Source: Acidimicrobiaceae bacterium (GTDB lineage: Bacteria > Actinomycetota > Acidimicrobiia > Acidimicrobiales > RAAP-2). From it: DNA of 64,000 bases. Location: positions 1 to 64,000 of the forward strand of contig DAHUZK010000059.1 in the NCBI GenBank assembly GCA_027306605.1, read 5' to 3'. Position 1 is the stretch's first letter; each line of letters opens with the position of its first letter. The notes under the pieces were generated by a model. The model saw only the letters and a program-made list of their open reading frames with translations, searched no databases and was not told the origin of the DNA. Position numbers and translations under genes: made by a program. This document shows positions 36,560 to 46,043 of the stretch, one piece after another.

Positions 36560-39500
36560 ATGACCACATCCCCCCCCGTCACCGCCCCCCGGGCCCGGCA
36601 TGCCGCCAAGCGGCCCGTGCGCCGGGAGCGGGACGGGAACCGGTGGTGGTGGAGCGGGTCCGTCGCCGTGCTGGCCGGCCTGGCCTACGTGCCGTTCCTC
36701 GCCGTCCGTCCCGGCGTGGTGACACCGGACACCAAGACCTACCTCTACCTCGATCCCACACGCTTCCTGAGCCAGGTCGCCTTCATGTGGAACCCGACGG
36801 TGGGGCTGGGCACCGTGAGCCACGAGTACATCGGCTACCTCCTGCCGATGGGTCCCTTCTTCGTCGTCTTCCACCTGCTCGGCGTGCCGGTCTGGGTGGC
36901 CCAGCGACTGTGGCTCGGCTCCATCCTCTTCGCCGCCGGCCTGGGCATCCTCTACCTCTCGCGGATCTTCGGCCTGCGCGGCCCGGGACCCGCCGCGGCC
37001 GCCATGGCCTACATGCTGTCGCCCTATTTCCTGCAGTACGCCGGCCGGATCTCGGTGATCCTGCTCCCCTGGGCGGGGCTCCCCTTCATGCTCGGCCTGA
37101 CCATCGTCGCCCTCCGCCGCGGCGGCTGGCGCGAGCCGGCGCTCTTCGCCTTCGTCGTGGCCCTCGTGAGCGGCATCAACGCCAGCTCCATCATCTACGT
37201 CGGCGTGGCCCCGGTGCTGTGGATCCTCTACGCCGTGGTCGTCCTGCGCGAATCGACCTGGCGCCGCGCCCTCGGGACGTGCCTGCGCATCGCCTTCCTC
37301 ACCGTCGCGGCGTGCCTGTGGTGGATGGCCGGCCTGGAGGTGGAGGCGGCCTACGGCGTCAACGTCCTCAAATACACCGAGACCGTGCCCTCCACCTCGG
37401 CCACCTCGAACCCCGTCGACATCCTGCGCGGCCTCGGGTACTGGTACTTCTACGGCAGCGACCACCTGGGCCCGTGGAACCGGGCGTCCGTCCGCTTCAC
37501 CCAGAACATCGCACAGCTCGCCACCTCCTTCGCCATCCCCGTCGTCGCCGTGGTGGCCGCCGCCTTCGTGCGCTGGCGCGAGCGCGCCTACTTCCTGATC
37601 CTCCTCTTCGTCGGCCTCGTGCTCTCGGTCGGACCGTTCCCCTATGCGGACCCGACCCGGATCGGCGGCTGGCTCAAGGCGTTCATGACGGACACCACGG
37701 CAGGTCTGGCGCTGCGCTCGACGGACCGGGCCACGCCACTCGTGCTCCTCGCCCTCGTCATGCTGCTCGGCTGCGCGCTCACCGCCCTGTGGTTGCGGAT
37801 CTCGGTCGCCGGCATCGCCACGTCCGTCGTGGTGGCAGGGCTCGTGGTGGCCAACATGCCCGCCATCCTCTCGGGCGACTTCATCGCCAACGACTTCACC
37901 CAGCCGGCGTCGCTCCCCTCCTACCAGCTGGCCGCCATCCACCACCTCAACGCCACCCATCCGGGCACGCGCGTCTTCGCCATCCCGGGCAACGACTTCG
38001 CGTCGTACCGCTGGGGCAACACCGTCGACACGCCACAGCCCGCCTCCCTCGACCGCAGCTTCGTCACCCGGGAGCAGCAGATCATGGGCTCCATGGCCAC
38101 GGCCGACATGCTCTACGCCACGGACGCCCCGCTGCAGGCGGGCACCGCCAACATGAACGCGCTGGCTCCCATGGCCCGCCTCATGGGCGCCGGCGATCTC
38201 ATGGTGGAGTACGACCAGCAGTACGAGCACTACGGCGTCCCCCAGCCCCAGCTGCTCGCGCTCCAGCTGCTGCAGACCCCGACCGGGCTGACCCACCCCG
38301 TCGGGTTCGGCGCGCCGCGGCCGAACATCTCGGTGGTGCCGACGCTGAACGAGCAGGACCTCTCGGTTCCCGGGAACGTGACCTGGCCGCCGCCCGTCGT
38401 CACCTACACCGTGCCCAACCCGCGGCCGCTGGTGCGCGGGGAGTCCGACACGGGCGCGGTCGTGATGGCCGGCGACGCCACCGGCCTCGACAACCTGGCC
38501 GGGCTCGGCCTGCTCGACACCGCCAGCGCCATCTACTACGCCGGCACGCTCGCCCCGACGCCGTCCCGCCTGCACCAGCTGGCGTCCCAGGGCGCCCAGC
38601 TCGTGCTGACCGACACCAACCGCAAGGAAGCCTTCCGCTGGGACACCTTGACGGCCAACACCGGCGCCACCGAGACGCCGTCGGAGAACCCGGCCAAGAC
38701 CGATCCGAGCGACAGCCCCGTCGAGCTGTTCCCCGGTACGGGCATCGCCAGCAAGACCTACGCCAGCTACGCCGGCGCGGTGAACGTCACGGCGAGCAGC
38801 TACGGCAACTCGGTGTCCTACACGCCCGAGGACCAGCCCTACAGCGCCATCGACGGCAACCTCGACACGGCCTGGACCACCGGCACCTTCGTGCCCGATC
38901 CCGCCGGCCAGTGGTGGCAGGTCCACCTGGCCAACCCGGTCAGCACCGACCACATCACCCTGGTGCAGCCCCAGCGCGGCAACCACGCCCGCTGGGTGTC
39001 CGAGGTCACGCTGACCTTCGACGGCAAGAACCCCGTGCACGTCGCGTTGACGCCCGCGTCGCACCAGCCGTCCGGCCAGACCCTGACCTTCCCGAGCCAG
39101 ACCTTCCGCACCTTGCGCGTCACCATCGACCGGACCACCGACGACCACGCCACCCCCGCCTCGGCCTCGGCCGTCGGCTTCGCCGAGGTCCAGATCCCGG
39201 GACAGCACGTCCAGAAGGTGCTCGTCATGCCGACCCAGATGCTGCACGCACTCGGGACGTCGTCGAACGCCAACCGCCTGACCGTCGTCATGACGCGCCG
39301 GCGCACGTCGCAGTTCCCGCCGCGCAGCGACCCCGAGACCACGATCTCGCGTCAGTTCACCCTTCCCGCGGCGCGGACCTTCAGCCTCTCGGGCAGCGCC
39401 AGCCTCTCCGCGCTCATCCCCGACGACGAGATCGACCGCCTGGTGGGCCGCACCGGCGGGACCGACCTGCGCGACGCCTACTCGTCGGGCCGGCTGCCCG

Positions 39501-41245
39501 GGAGCCTGCAGTCCACGGCGTCGGCCACGGTCGACGGCAACCCCGCCACGGCGTGGCAACCCGGGCTCGGGCTCCACGCCCAGCTCGGCAGCACGCTCAC
39601 CTACGACCTCGTCCGGCCGCAGGCGCTGGACCACCTCACCATGCAGGTGATCGCGGACGGGCGGCACTCGGTCCCCACGTCGATGACGGTCTCCTCGGGC
39701 AACCAGGTGCGCCAGGTCACCCTGCCGCCGATCGCCGACAGCAACGTCCCCGGCGCGGTGACGACGGTTCCGGTCTCCTTTCCGGCGCTGGTGGGCTCGC
39801 ACTTCGTCGTCACCTTCACCGGGGTGCGCGCCGAGTACGCGGCCAACTACTACTCGGCGGGCCCACTGGCCCTCCCGCTCGGCATCGCCGAGATCGGCAT
39901 CCCGGGCGTGTCCGCCGCGCCGGTCCCGGCCCGGCTCCCCGGCAATTGCGTGTCCAACCTGCTCAGCATCGACGGCACGCCCATCGACGTCGCCGTGACC
40001 GGCTCGGCCCGGCACGCCCTCCAGGGCGGCCAGGTGCAGGTCGTCCCGTGCGGGCCCGATGCCAAGGGCATCACCCTCGCCGCCGGCACCCACGTGGTGC
40101 AGACGGCCGTCGGACACAACCCGCCGTGCGCCAGCACGCCGGCCACCTGCACCGGCTGGAACATCGACCAGCTCGTGCTGGACTCCGCCGTCGGGGGCTT
40201 CCCCGGACAGCCGGTGACCCCGACGGCGCAGGGCACGCCCCAGCTCCCGCCGACCCGGCCCGGCCCGGCGCCGGCGCTCACCGTCACCGCCTCGCACATC
40301 GACGGGCACTCGGCCGACGTGACCGGAGCCACCCAGCCCTTCGAGCTCGTCCTGGGCCAGAGCGTCGACAAGGGCTGGCAGGCAGTGGCCACGCCGGGCG
40401 CCCGGGCCGCCCCGGGTGCCCGGGCCGTCGACCTCGGAGCGCCCCAGCTGGTCGACGGCTTCGCCAACGGCTGGCCGGTCACCGCGGCCGACCTGCAGCA
40501 GCTCGGCGGCTCCTCCTTCAGCGTGACGCTGACCTGGACGCCACAACGGCTGGTGTGGGCCGCTCTGGCCGTCTCGGGGGTGACCTTGGTGCTCTGCCTC
40601 GTCATCGGGTTCCTCCCGGCGGGGTGGCGCCGCCGCTTCCGTTCCCGCCTCCCCGGGCGCCTGCGCGGCCCGGCGGGGCCCGACGCCCCCGGGCGCCCCG
40701 TCTCGCCCTTCGACGCGCCCCGGCTCACCATGCCGTACACCGCGCCGCCGCGGGAGGAGCGCCGGCGGGGTTGGCTCGGCGTCCCGCGCGCCCTGGTCAT
40801 CGGGGCGCTGACCGGCGGGGTCGCCCTGCTGGTGGTCACCCCGGCGGCGGCACTGGTCGTGGCCGTCCTGGTCGCCCTCGGCCTCCTGGCACCCTGGGCC
40901 CGCGCCGCCGCGGTCATCGGCGGTGTGGCCTTCGTCGTCGCCGGGTGCCTCGACGTGGTGCAGGGCCAGAACGTGCACCACTACCTGCCGGGCAACGACT
41001 GGGCCGGCTCCTTCGTCCACGCGGGCAACCTCGTCTGGCTCGGCGTGGTGCTCCTGGTGGCCGATGCCGTGATCTCGGGGCTGGGACTCCGGCTGCGCAA
41101 ACCCGTCGGTCGCCGGGCGCTGCGCGCCGCCGGACCGCCCGTCCACCCCGGAGCCGGGACCGGACGCGTCGTGTCCGGCGTGCCCGGCGCCTGCAACGGC
41201 GAGTCGCCGGTGGGCGCCACGACACCCGACGATCGGGAACGCTGA
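36560..41245 (+). CDS. AftD-like alpha-(1-3)-arabinofuranosyltransferase (GT-C, DUF3367)
   Basis: A 1561-residue membrane enzyme. The N-terminal GT-C module has about 11 helices. The first loop carries VTPDTKTYLYLDP with a candidate catalytic Asp57, then FMWNPTVGLGT and YIGYLLPMGPFF, closely matching mycobacterial AftD (ADTK, LWDP, YGYLFPMGPFF). The extracytoplasmic part holds two discoidin-type carbohydrate-binding regions, roughly residues 735-865 (YSAIDGNLDTAWTTG) and 970-1055 (STASATVDGNPATAW). Helices return near 1330 and 1410-1515. In mycobacteria AftD adds arabinofuranose from decaprenyl-phosphoarabinose to the cell-wall arabinan; whether this organism makes arabinan is unknown. It is convergent with the glycosyltransferase run. 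Confidence 0.88.
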   Translation: MTTSPPVTAPRARHAAKRPVRRERDGNRWWWSGSVAVLAGLAYVPFLAVRPGVVTPDTKTYLYLDPTRFLSQVAFMWNPTVGLGTVSHEYIGYLLPMGPFFVVFHLLGVPVWVAQRLWLGSILFAAGLGILYLSRIFGLRGPGPAAAAMAYMLSPYFLQYAGRISVILLPWAGLPFMLGLTIVALRRGGWREPALFAFVVALVSGINASSIIYVGVAPVLWILYAVVVLRESTWRRALGTCLRIAFLTVAACLWWMAGLEVEAAYGVNVLKYTETVPSTSATSNPVDILRGLGYWYFYGSDHLGPWNRASVRFTQNIAQLATSFAIPVVAVVAAAFVRWRERAYFLILLFVGLVLSVGPFPYADPTRIGGWLKAFMTDTTAGLALRSTDRATPLVLLALVMLLGCALTALWLRISVAGIATSVVVAGLVVANMPAILSGDFIANDFTQPASLPSYQLAAIHHLNATHPGTRVFAIPGNDFASYRWGNTVDTPQPASLDRSFVTREQQIMGSMATADMLYATDAPLQAGTANMNALAPMARLMGAGDLMVEYDQQYEHYGVPQPQLLALQLLQTPTGLTHPVGFGAPRPNISVVPTLNEQDLSVPGNVTWPPPVVTYTVPNPRPLVRGESDTGAVVMAGDATGLDNLAGLGLLDTASAIYYAGTLAPTPSRLHQLASQGAQLVLTDTNRKEAFRWDTLTANTGATETPSENPAKTDPSDSPVELFPGTGIASKTYASYAGAVNVTASSYGNSVSYTPEDQPYSAIDGNLDTAWTTGTFVPDPAGQWWQVHLANPVSTDHITLVQPQRGNHARWVSEVTLTFDGKNPVHVALTPASHQPSGQTLTFPSQTFRTLRVTIDRTTDDHATPASASAVGFAEVQIPGQHVQKVLVMPTQMLHALGTSSNANRLTVVMTRRRTSQFPPRSDPETTISRQFTLPAARTFSLSGSASLSALIPDDEIDRLVGRTGGTDLRDAYSSGRLPGSLQSTASATVDGNPATAWQPGLGLHAQLGSTLTYDLVRPQALDHLTMQVIADGRHSVPTSMTVSSGNQVRQVTLPPIADSNVPGAVTTVPVSFPALVGSHFVVTFTGVRAEYAANYYSAGPLALPLGIAEIGIPGVSAAPVPARLPGNCVSNLLSIDGTPIDVAVTGSARHALQGGQVQVVPCGPDAKGITLAAGTHVVQTAVGHNPPCASTPATCTGWNIDQLVLDSAVGGFPGQPVTPTAQGTPQLPPTRPGPAPALTVTASHIDGHSADVTGATQPFELVLGQSVDKGWQAVATPGARAAPGARAVDLGAPQLVDGFANGWPVTAADLQQLGGSSFSVTLTWTPQRLVWAALAVSGVTLVLCLVIGFLPAGWRRRFRSRLPGRLRGPAGPDAPGRPVSPFDAPRLTMPYTAPPREERRRGWLGVPRALVIGALTGGVALLVVTPAAALVVAVLVALGLLAPWARAAAVIGGVAFVVAGCLDVVQGQNVHHYLPGNDWAGSFVHAGNLVWLGVVLLVADAVISGLGLRLRKPVGRRALRAAGPPVHPGAGTGRVVSGVPGACNGESPVGATTPDDRER

Positions 41246-41284
41246 CGCCGGTCGCTCCGGGCCGTCACCCCCTCCGGACACGGA

Positions 41285-42499
41285 TCAGCGGGCGTCGACC
41301 GCCTCTTCGGCCAGCGCTTCGAGGGCGCGCCGGGCCGTGGCGTCCCACGTGAACCAGCGTGCCCGCGCCAAGGCGCCCTTGGACAGGCGGCTCCGCAGCA
41401 CGTCGTCGCCGAGGACCCGGTGCAGCGCGGCGGTCAGGTCGGCCCGGTCCCCCACCAGCAGGCCCGATTCGCCGTCGAGGACGGCGTCGTCGTGGCCGGC
41501 GATGGCCGTCGCCACTGCCGGCGTACCGCACGCCGCCGCCTCGGTGAGCGTCATGCCCCAGCCCTCGCGTACCGAACTGCTGGCGACGACCCATGCCCGC
41601 CGGTACCAGTCGACCAGCTCGGCGTCGGACACCCGTCCCGGCAGCTCGATCCAGTCCGTCGCGCCGAGCTCGTCGCGCAGCGCCTCGAGGGAGCCGCGCT
41701 CGTAACCATCCCCGATGACGGCGGCGCGCAGCGCGGGATGGTGCGTCTTCAGCGCGGCGAGGGCACGCAGGAGCACGTCGAACCGCTTGACCGGCACCAG
41801 GCGCCCGACCGCCACCACGAGAGGGACGGGGGAACGCTGGCCACCCGGCGTGTAGCCGGGATCGACCCCGGGCGGGGCCACCGTGACCCGCTCGGGCGCC
41901 AGGCCGAGCATCTCGACGATCTCGTCGCGTGAGGACTCCGAGAGCGTGACCACCCGGCTCCTCCGGTAGAAGCGAGGTGCCACGCGACGTTCCATCAGGT
42001 CCCCGGCGCGAGCCAGCATCGGCGGCAGCACCATGCCCCACATCTCGGCATGCACGTGGTGCAGGAACACGATCCGCGGGCCGCGGTACCACAGTGGCGA
42101 CAGGAACGGCATGCCGTTCCAGATCTCGACCAGCGCGTCGCCGGGCCGGTGTCCCATGCGGATGCCCTCCCAGGCCGCACCGGGAAACACGGCGTAACGA
42201 CCGGACCGACGCAGCACCCGATAGCCGTCGCGGCCGAGGGCGGCCGGCGCGTCGGGGACGGCGGAGGTGCGGAAGGTGACGTCGAGGCCGGCCGCGGCCC
42301 ACCGCGAGGCGACCATGTGCGCGTGCAGCTCGGAGCCGCCCGCCTCCGGGTCGTCGAGGTCACGCCACGCCACGAAGTGGATGCGCTTGAGGCCCGCGTC
42401 GGCCGCGACGGACGCCAGGACCTCGGCGGCGGACGACGTGGCGGACCGGCTCCGGCTGTCGCCGGGCGCGGCGGCGACAGGCCCCGGTTCGTCACCCAT
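41285..42499 (-). CDS. GT4-family glycosyltransferase (GT-B fold)
   Basis: A 404-residue cytoplasmic enzyme. The N-terminal domain has an acceptor-side GGSELHAHM loop. The C-terminal donor domain has VAVGRLVPVKRFDVLLRAL and the E-x7-E region in SSVREGWGMTLTEAAACGTP. GT4 enzymes transfer a sugar from a nucleotide or lipid donor with retention. The donor and acceptor are not evident. It is last in the minus-strand surface-polysaccharide run, 4 bases after the flippase gene, so the two are probably co-translated. The N-terminus to about residue 35 is disordered. Confidence 0.9.
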   Translation of the reverse strand: MGDEPGPVAAAPGDSRSRSATSSAAEVLASVAADAGLKRIHFVAWRDLDDPEAGGSELHAHMVASRWAAAGLDVTFRTSAVPDAPAALGRDGYRVLRRSGRYAVFPGAAWEGIRMGHRPGDALVEIWNGMPFLSPLWYRGPRIVFLHHVHAEMWGMVLPPMLARAGDLMERRVAPRFYRRSRVVTLSESSRDEIVEMLGLAPERVTVAPPGVDPGYTPGGQRSPVPLVVAVGRLVPVKRFDVLLRALAALKTHHPALRAAVIGDGYERGSLEALRDELGATDWIELPGRVSDAELVDWYRRAWVVASSSVREGWGMTLTEAAACGTPAVATAIAGHDDAVLDGESGLLVGDRADLTAALHRVLGDDVLRSRLSKGALARARWFTWDATARRALEALAEEAVDAR

Positions 42500-42503
42500 C
42501 CGG

Positions 42504-43967
42504 TCAGGTTAGCCCTGGCGACTCCCGAGAAGGCCGGATCCTGTGCACGACGGCGAACCCGGCCACGATCACCGCCAGCACCACCGCCTGCACGGCCAGA
42601 TCGGCGAAGGCGGTGGCGCGCGGCGCGCCGTGCACGGCGAGCACGGCCACCGTGAGCGCGCCGGCGCCACCCACCAGCACGGCCGCCACCCAGCGCTGCC
42701 CCACCGCGAGGAGGTACATCGTGAGCACGACCGAGACGCTCAGCATGATCATCGCCACGACGAGCGGCGCCAGCGCGTCCGCCGCCGACGTGTAGGCGTG
42801 GTGGAAGACCACCTCGAGCAATTCCTGGGGCGCGGCGACGGCCACCCCCAACAGGACGACGGAGGGCACCCCGAGCAGCAGCAGCACGACGGCCAACTGG
42901 CGCAGGGCGTGCCCGCCCTGGCGCCAGCGGATGGCGGCCTCGGGCAGGAGGTAGCCGCCGAGCACGATGGCGCCGAACACGATGGCCTTGCTGGTGACCG
43001 ACACGGCGGCGTAGGCGCCGCTCTGTCCCGGGTTGTCGCGGCCCACCACCAGCACGTCCACGTTCTGGAGGACGGCGACCATGGAGAGCGAGACGGAGGC
43101 CACCACGAGGTCGAGGACGACGAGGCGGCGCTCCGAGGCCCCGCCGCCGAGCACGGGGTCGGGGCGCACGGCGGCGATCCAGCCCGAGGCGGCCCACGGC
43201 GGGCGCACGACGCCGCCCGACCACGCCCGCACCGCGGCCCAGCGGGCGTGCGCTGCCGCCAGCACTTCGCCGATCAGCACGCCGACGGCGGCCCCGGACG
43301 GGCCGAACCCGGCCAGCACCAGCGCGAGCACGGCCACCAGGCGCACGCCCATTTCGACGAGGAGGTTGACGGCGAGCGGCTGGTAGCTGCGGTGGGCCTG
43401 GAGCAGGCCGCGGTCGAGCGAGAGCAACACGAAGAAGCCTGCCGCGGTCAGGATGGCCGCGATGCCGATACCGCTCTGCTGGTTCAGCAGCACGGCCACG
43501 CCGTGCCGGCTGGCGAAGACGATCACGGCCCACGCCAGCACCACGATGCTCCCCTGCCGGTGCACGCGGCCGGCCCAGCGACGCACCAGGTGGCCGCTGC
43601 CGTCCTCGTGCCACATGGTGACGCGGCGGACCACCGCCACGACGACGGCGGAGCCCGGCATGGAGAGGATCAGGTACAGCCCGGTCAGCTGGTTCAGGAC
43701 GCCGTAGCTGTGCGGCGAGAGCATGCGGGCCAGCGCCACCGTGAGGACGACGCTGGCACCGTTGGCCAGGACGCCCGCCGCAGCGAGCGGCCCCGCCTGG
43801 AGCAGCCCGGCCCGCAGGGACTGCACGCCGGGACGCACCTCGGCATCGAGGATCAGCTCGGCACCGAGATTGGGGCCGACGGCGTTGGGTGCCAGGGCCA
43901 TCGCCGCCGGCACCGCCTCCACGACGACCTCGGCCGGAGGCGCCTCGGGGGCTTCGGGCTCGCTCAT
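42504..43967 (-). CDS. Polysaccharide flippase-like membrane protein (Wzx/MurJ-like)
   Basis: A 487-residue protein with about 12-14 helices and the pattern of oligosaccharide flippases: a first helix with GVLANGASVVLTVALARML followed by SPHSYGVLNQLTGLYL. It would move a lipid-linked sugar across the membrane. The N-terminal 55 residues are acidic and low in complexity. ATG at 43967 is chosen; ATG at 43988 gives seven extra residues. Both starts lie in a perfect 13-bp inverted repeat, which may control translation. It lies between the large membrane protein gene and the GT4 gene. Confidence 0.82.
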   Translation of the reverse strand: MSEPEAPEAPPAEVVVEAVPAAMALAPNAVGPNLGAELILDAEVRPGVQSLRAGLLQAGPLAAAGVLANGASVVLTVALARMLSPHSYGVLNQLTGLYLILSMPGSAVVVAVVRRVTMWHEDGSGHLVRRWAGRVHRQGSIVVLAWAVIVFASRHGVAVLLNQQSGIGIAAILTAAGFFVLLSLDRGLLQAHRSYQPLAVNLLVEMGVRLVAVLALVLAGFGPSGAAVGVLIGEVLAAAHARWAAVRAWSGGVVRPPWAASGWIAAVRPDPVLGGGASERRLVVLDLVVASVSLSMVAVLQNVDVLVVGRDNPGQSGAYAAVSVTSKAIVFGAIVLGGYLLPEAAIRWRQGGHALRQLAVVLLLLGVPSVVLLGVAVAAPQELLEVVFHHAYTSAADALAPLVVAMIMLSVSVVLTMYLLAVGQRWVAAVLVGGAGALTVAVLAVHGAPRATAFADLAVQAVVLAVIVAGFAVVHRIRPSRESPGLT

Positions 43968-43993
43968 GCGCGGGCACCGGCCGCGCATGAGCG
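43961..43993. promoter_or_regulatory. Perfect inverted repeat over the flippase start codon
   Basis: Arms CGCTCATGCGCGG (43961-43973) and CCGCGCATGAGCG (43981-43993) pair perfectly over 13 bp around a 7-base loop. In the flippase mRNA this hairpin would bury the start codon and the upstream alternative ATG. Confidence 0.55.
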
Positions 43994-44001
43994 CGTGGGG
44001 T

Positions 44002-44037
44002 GCGTCGGCCGCGTCGGGCGCGTCGGGCGCGTCGGGG
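44002..44037. repeat. 9-bp tandem repeat array upstream of the flippase gene
   Basis: Four copies of GCGTCGGGC, the outer two with one change each. It lies in the 152-bp space before the flippase gene, 9 bases beyond the inverted repeat. Confidence 0.85.
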
Positions 44038-44119
44038 TGCCGGTCGCAGGCGTCGGGCAGTGCATGGTGAAGAGCACCACTTTGGCATCAAACCCGCGGA
44101 ACATGGCGATTGACGCCGG

Positions 44120-46000
44120 TCACGGCAGGCCGGCCGGGACGGTGGCGGCCTGCCGTGCGGCCAGGGCCACGCAGGACGGGGCGGCCAGGGTGGCCTCGGC
44201 CTCACCGGCGGCCGCCTCCGCCGCCAGGGCGCAGCTGGTGAGCGTGCCCCTCGGTACGGCCAGCGGCGCCTGCGCCGCGAGCCGCAGGTGGTCCCAGACG
44301 AACGCCCCGGCCTGCACCGTCGGCAACCGTCCCAGCGCCGCCGTCATGAAGGCGGCCGCGTAGACCGGATCGCTGCCCTGCTGCAGACGCGGCGCCCCCG
44401 GGTCGGTGGCGATCACCACCGTGGTCACCTCCCAGACCCCGAGGGCGTGACGCACCGCCGCCACCTCCGACGCCGTGGCCGTCGGCGGCCGTGATCCCAC
44501 CGGGAAGGCGAGCCGGGTCAGGACCTCGAAGCCGGGGGCGGCCGACCCGGCGCGGCGCGCCACACCCTGGGGGCCGCCTCCGCCGGCCTGGCTGTAGTGC
44601 ATGCGGTTGACCGCCTGCCACGCCATGGCGGACTGGATACCCGAGAAGGGCGCCGGGTACGACAGGAGGACGCGGCCCGGCGGCAGGGTCGGCGCCACCT
44701 GCGCGTACCAGCGGGGCAGGACGACCGGGCGCATCACGAAGGGAAGGCGCTCACCGAAGACCACCGCCATGGGGACCAGCGCCACCGCGCCCAGCGCGAG
44801 CGCGCCCAGCGCGCCGCGCCAGTCGGGCAGGAGACCGTGCACCCGGTCGAGGACGACGGCCAGCATGACGGCGGCGGCGAGGAAGCCGACGGCCATGAAG
44901 CGCTGCTCGATCACGTTCTCGAGCACCGGCAGGTGGTCGAGCAGGCGGGCGGGCACCCATTCGCCGCGCCGGATGCCGAGCGACCACACGGCGGACGCCA
45001 CGAGCGCGAAGCCGAAGAACCAGAGGCGGCGGTCCCGGAAGAACGCCACCGTCCCCACGGCCAGAACCGCGAGGAGGCTCCAGCCGAGGTAGGCCTCGGA
45101 GGGGAGCGGCGTCCCCTCGTAGCCGCCGAGCGCCAGGAACACCGAGGGCGCCTCCCGGCCCGGGCTCACGAAGCTCGAGGGGACGAAACCGCCGATGATG
45201 CCGACGTCGGGCCACACCAGGCCCGACAGGTGGGCCGGTCCGGCCAGGGCGTACCAGACGGGCCAGGCGAGCAGCACGGCGCCCACCCCCACCCCGACGG
45301 CCAGGCCGGTGGCGGCGTGGGGAGCCAGGCGGCGCAGGGAGACCCGGTCGAAGAGCAGGCCGGCGAGGACGAGCACGAGGACACCGAGCGCCACCATCAC
45401 GGCGGCGATGGCGAGCACCTCGGTCGAGAGGAAGAACTGCACGAAGACGAGCAGACCCAGCAGCACGCCCGACCACACCGCGCTGTGCCTCTGGCGGAAG
45501 AGAATCTCGTCGAGCGCGATGAGGATCAGCGGGAGCATCATCAGCGCCACCGTCATCAGGTGGGCGAACTCGAGGTTGGTGAGCACGAAGGGCGAGAACC
45601 CGTAGAGCAGGCCGCCGAGGAAGGCGGCCGGGGTCCAGCGTGCCCAACGGCGGACGGCGACGAAGGCGGTGAAGGCGGTGATGGCCGGCGCGACCGTCGA
45701 CGCCACGTTGAGCGAGGCGATCGGGCCCCAGATCCAGGTCACCGGGACCAGCGGCAGGCTCAGTCCGGTCACCGATGTCTGCGCCAGCAGGTTGATGCCG
45801 CCCGGATGGAAGAGCGCGGTGGAGAAGAAGGGATTCTGCCCGTGCGCCAGCGCGGTGGCCGGCCACTGGAAGAACCAGAGGAACAGGGCGGGATCGCCGC
45901 AGCCGCACAACGTGTGGGTCGAGGCGCCCGCGGCCCAGGCGTGCACCCACAGGGCGAAGCCGACGGCCAGATAGAGCAGCCCGACGACCACGAAGGTCAT
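44120..46000 (-). CDS. Large membrane protein, GT-C glycosyltransferase-like
   Basis: A 626-residue protein with about 12 helices. The first loop reads CGCGDPALFLWFFQWPAT followed by NPFFSTALFHPGG, a pattern (GDP...W...NP...PGG) shared by uncharacterised actinobacterial membrane proteins that resemble GT-C transferases using polyprenyl-phosphate sugars. The C-terminal 170 residues form an outside domain (YPAPFSGIQSAMAWQAVN). No catalytic residue can be assigned with confidence. Its place in the polysaccharide run supports a sugar-transfer role. It ends 152 bp before the flippase start and begins 43 bp after the FAD gene. Confidence 0.7.
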   Translation of the reverse strand: MTFVVVGLLYLAVGFALWVHAWAAGASTHTLCGCGDPALFLWFFQWPATALAHGQNPFFSTALFHPGGINLLAQTSVTGLSLPLVPVTWIWGPIASLNVASTVAPAITAFTAFVAVRRWARWTPAAFLGGLLYGFSPFVLTNLEFAHLMTVALMMLPLILIALDEILFRQRHSAVWSGVLLGLLVFVQFFLSTEVLAIAAVMVALGVLVLVLAGLLFDRVSLRRLAPHAATGLAVGVGVGAVLLAWPVWYALAGPAHLSGLVWPDVGIIGGFVPSSFVSPGREAPSVFLALGGYEGTPLPSEAYLGWSLLAVLAVGTVAFFRDRRLWFFGFALVASAVWSLGIRRGEWVPARLLDHLPVLENVIEQRFMAVGFLAAAVMLAVVLDRVHGLLPDWRGALGALALGAVALVPMAVVFGERLPFVMRPVVLPRWYAQVAPTLPPGRVLLSYPAPFSGIQSAMAWQAVNRMHYSQAGGGGPQGVARRAGSAAPGFEVLTRLAFPVGSRPPTATASEVAAVRHALGVWEVTTVVIATDPGAPRLQQGSDPVYAAAFMTAALGRLPTVQAGAFVWDHLRLAAQAPLAVPRGTLTSCALAAEAAAGEAEATLAAPSCVALAARQAATVPAGLP

Positions 46001-46043
46001 CCACCGGTGCCACCAGCCCCAACGCGTCCGGACGGACGCGTGC

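Noticed and set aside
35686-41352. Very long open frames antisense or shifted to the AftD-like gene (1888 and 1595 codons)
   Set aside because: High GC makes alternative frames open. These are Arg/Pro/His-rich with no family motifs, whereas the AftD-like frame has clear homology.
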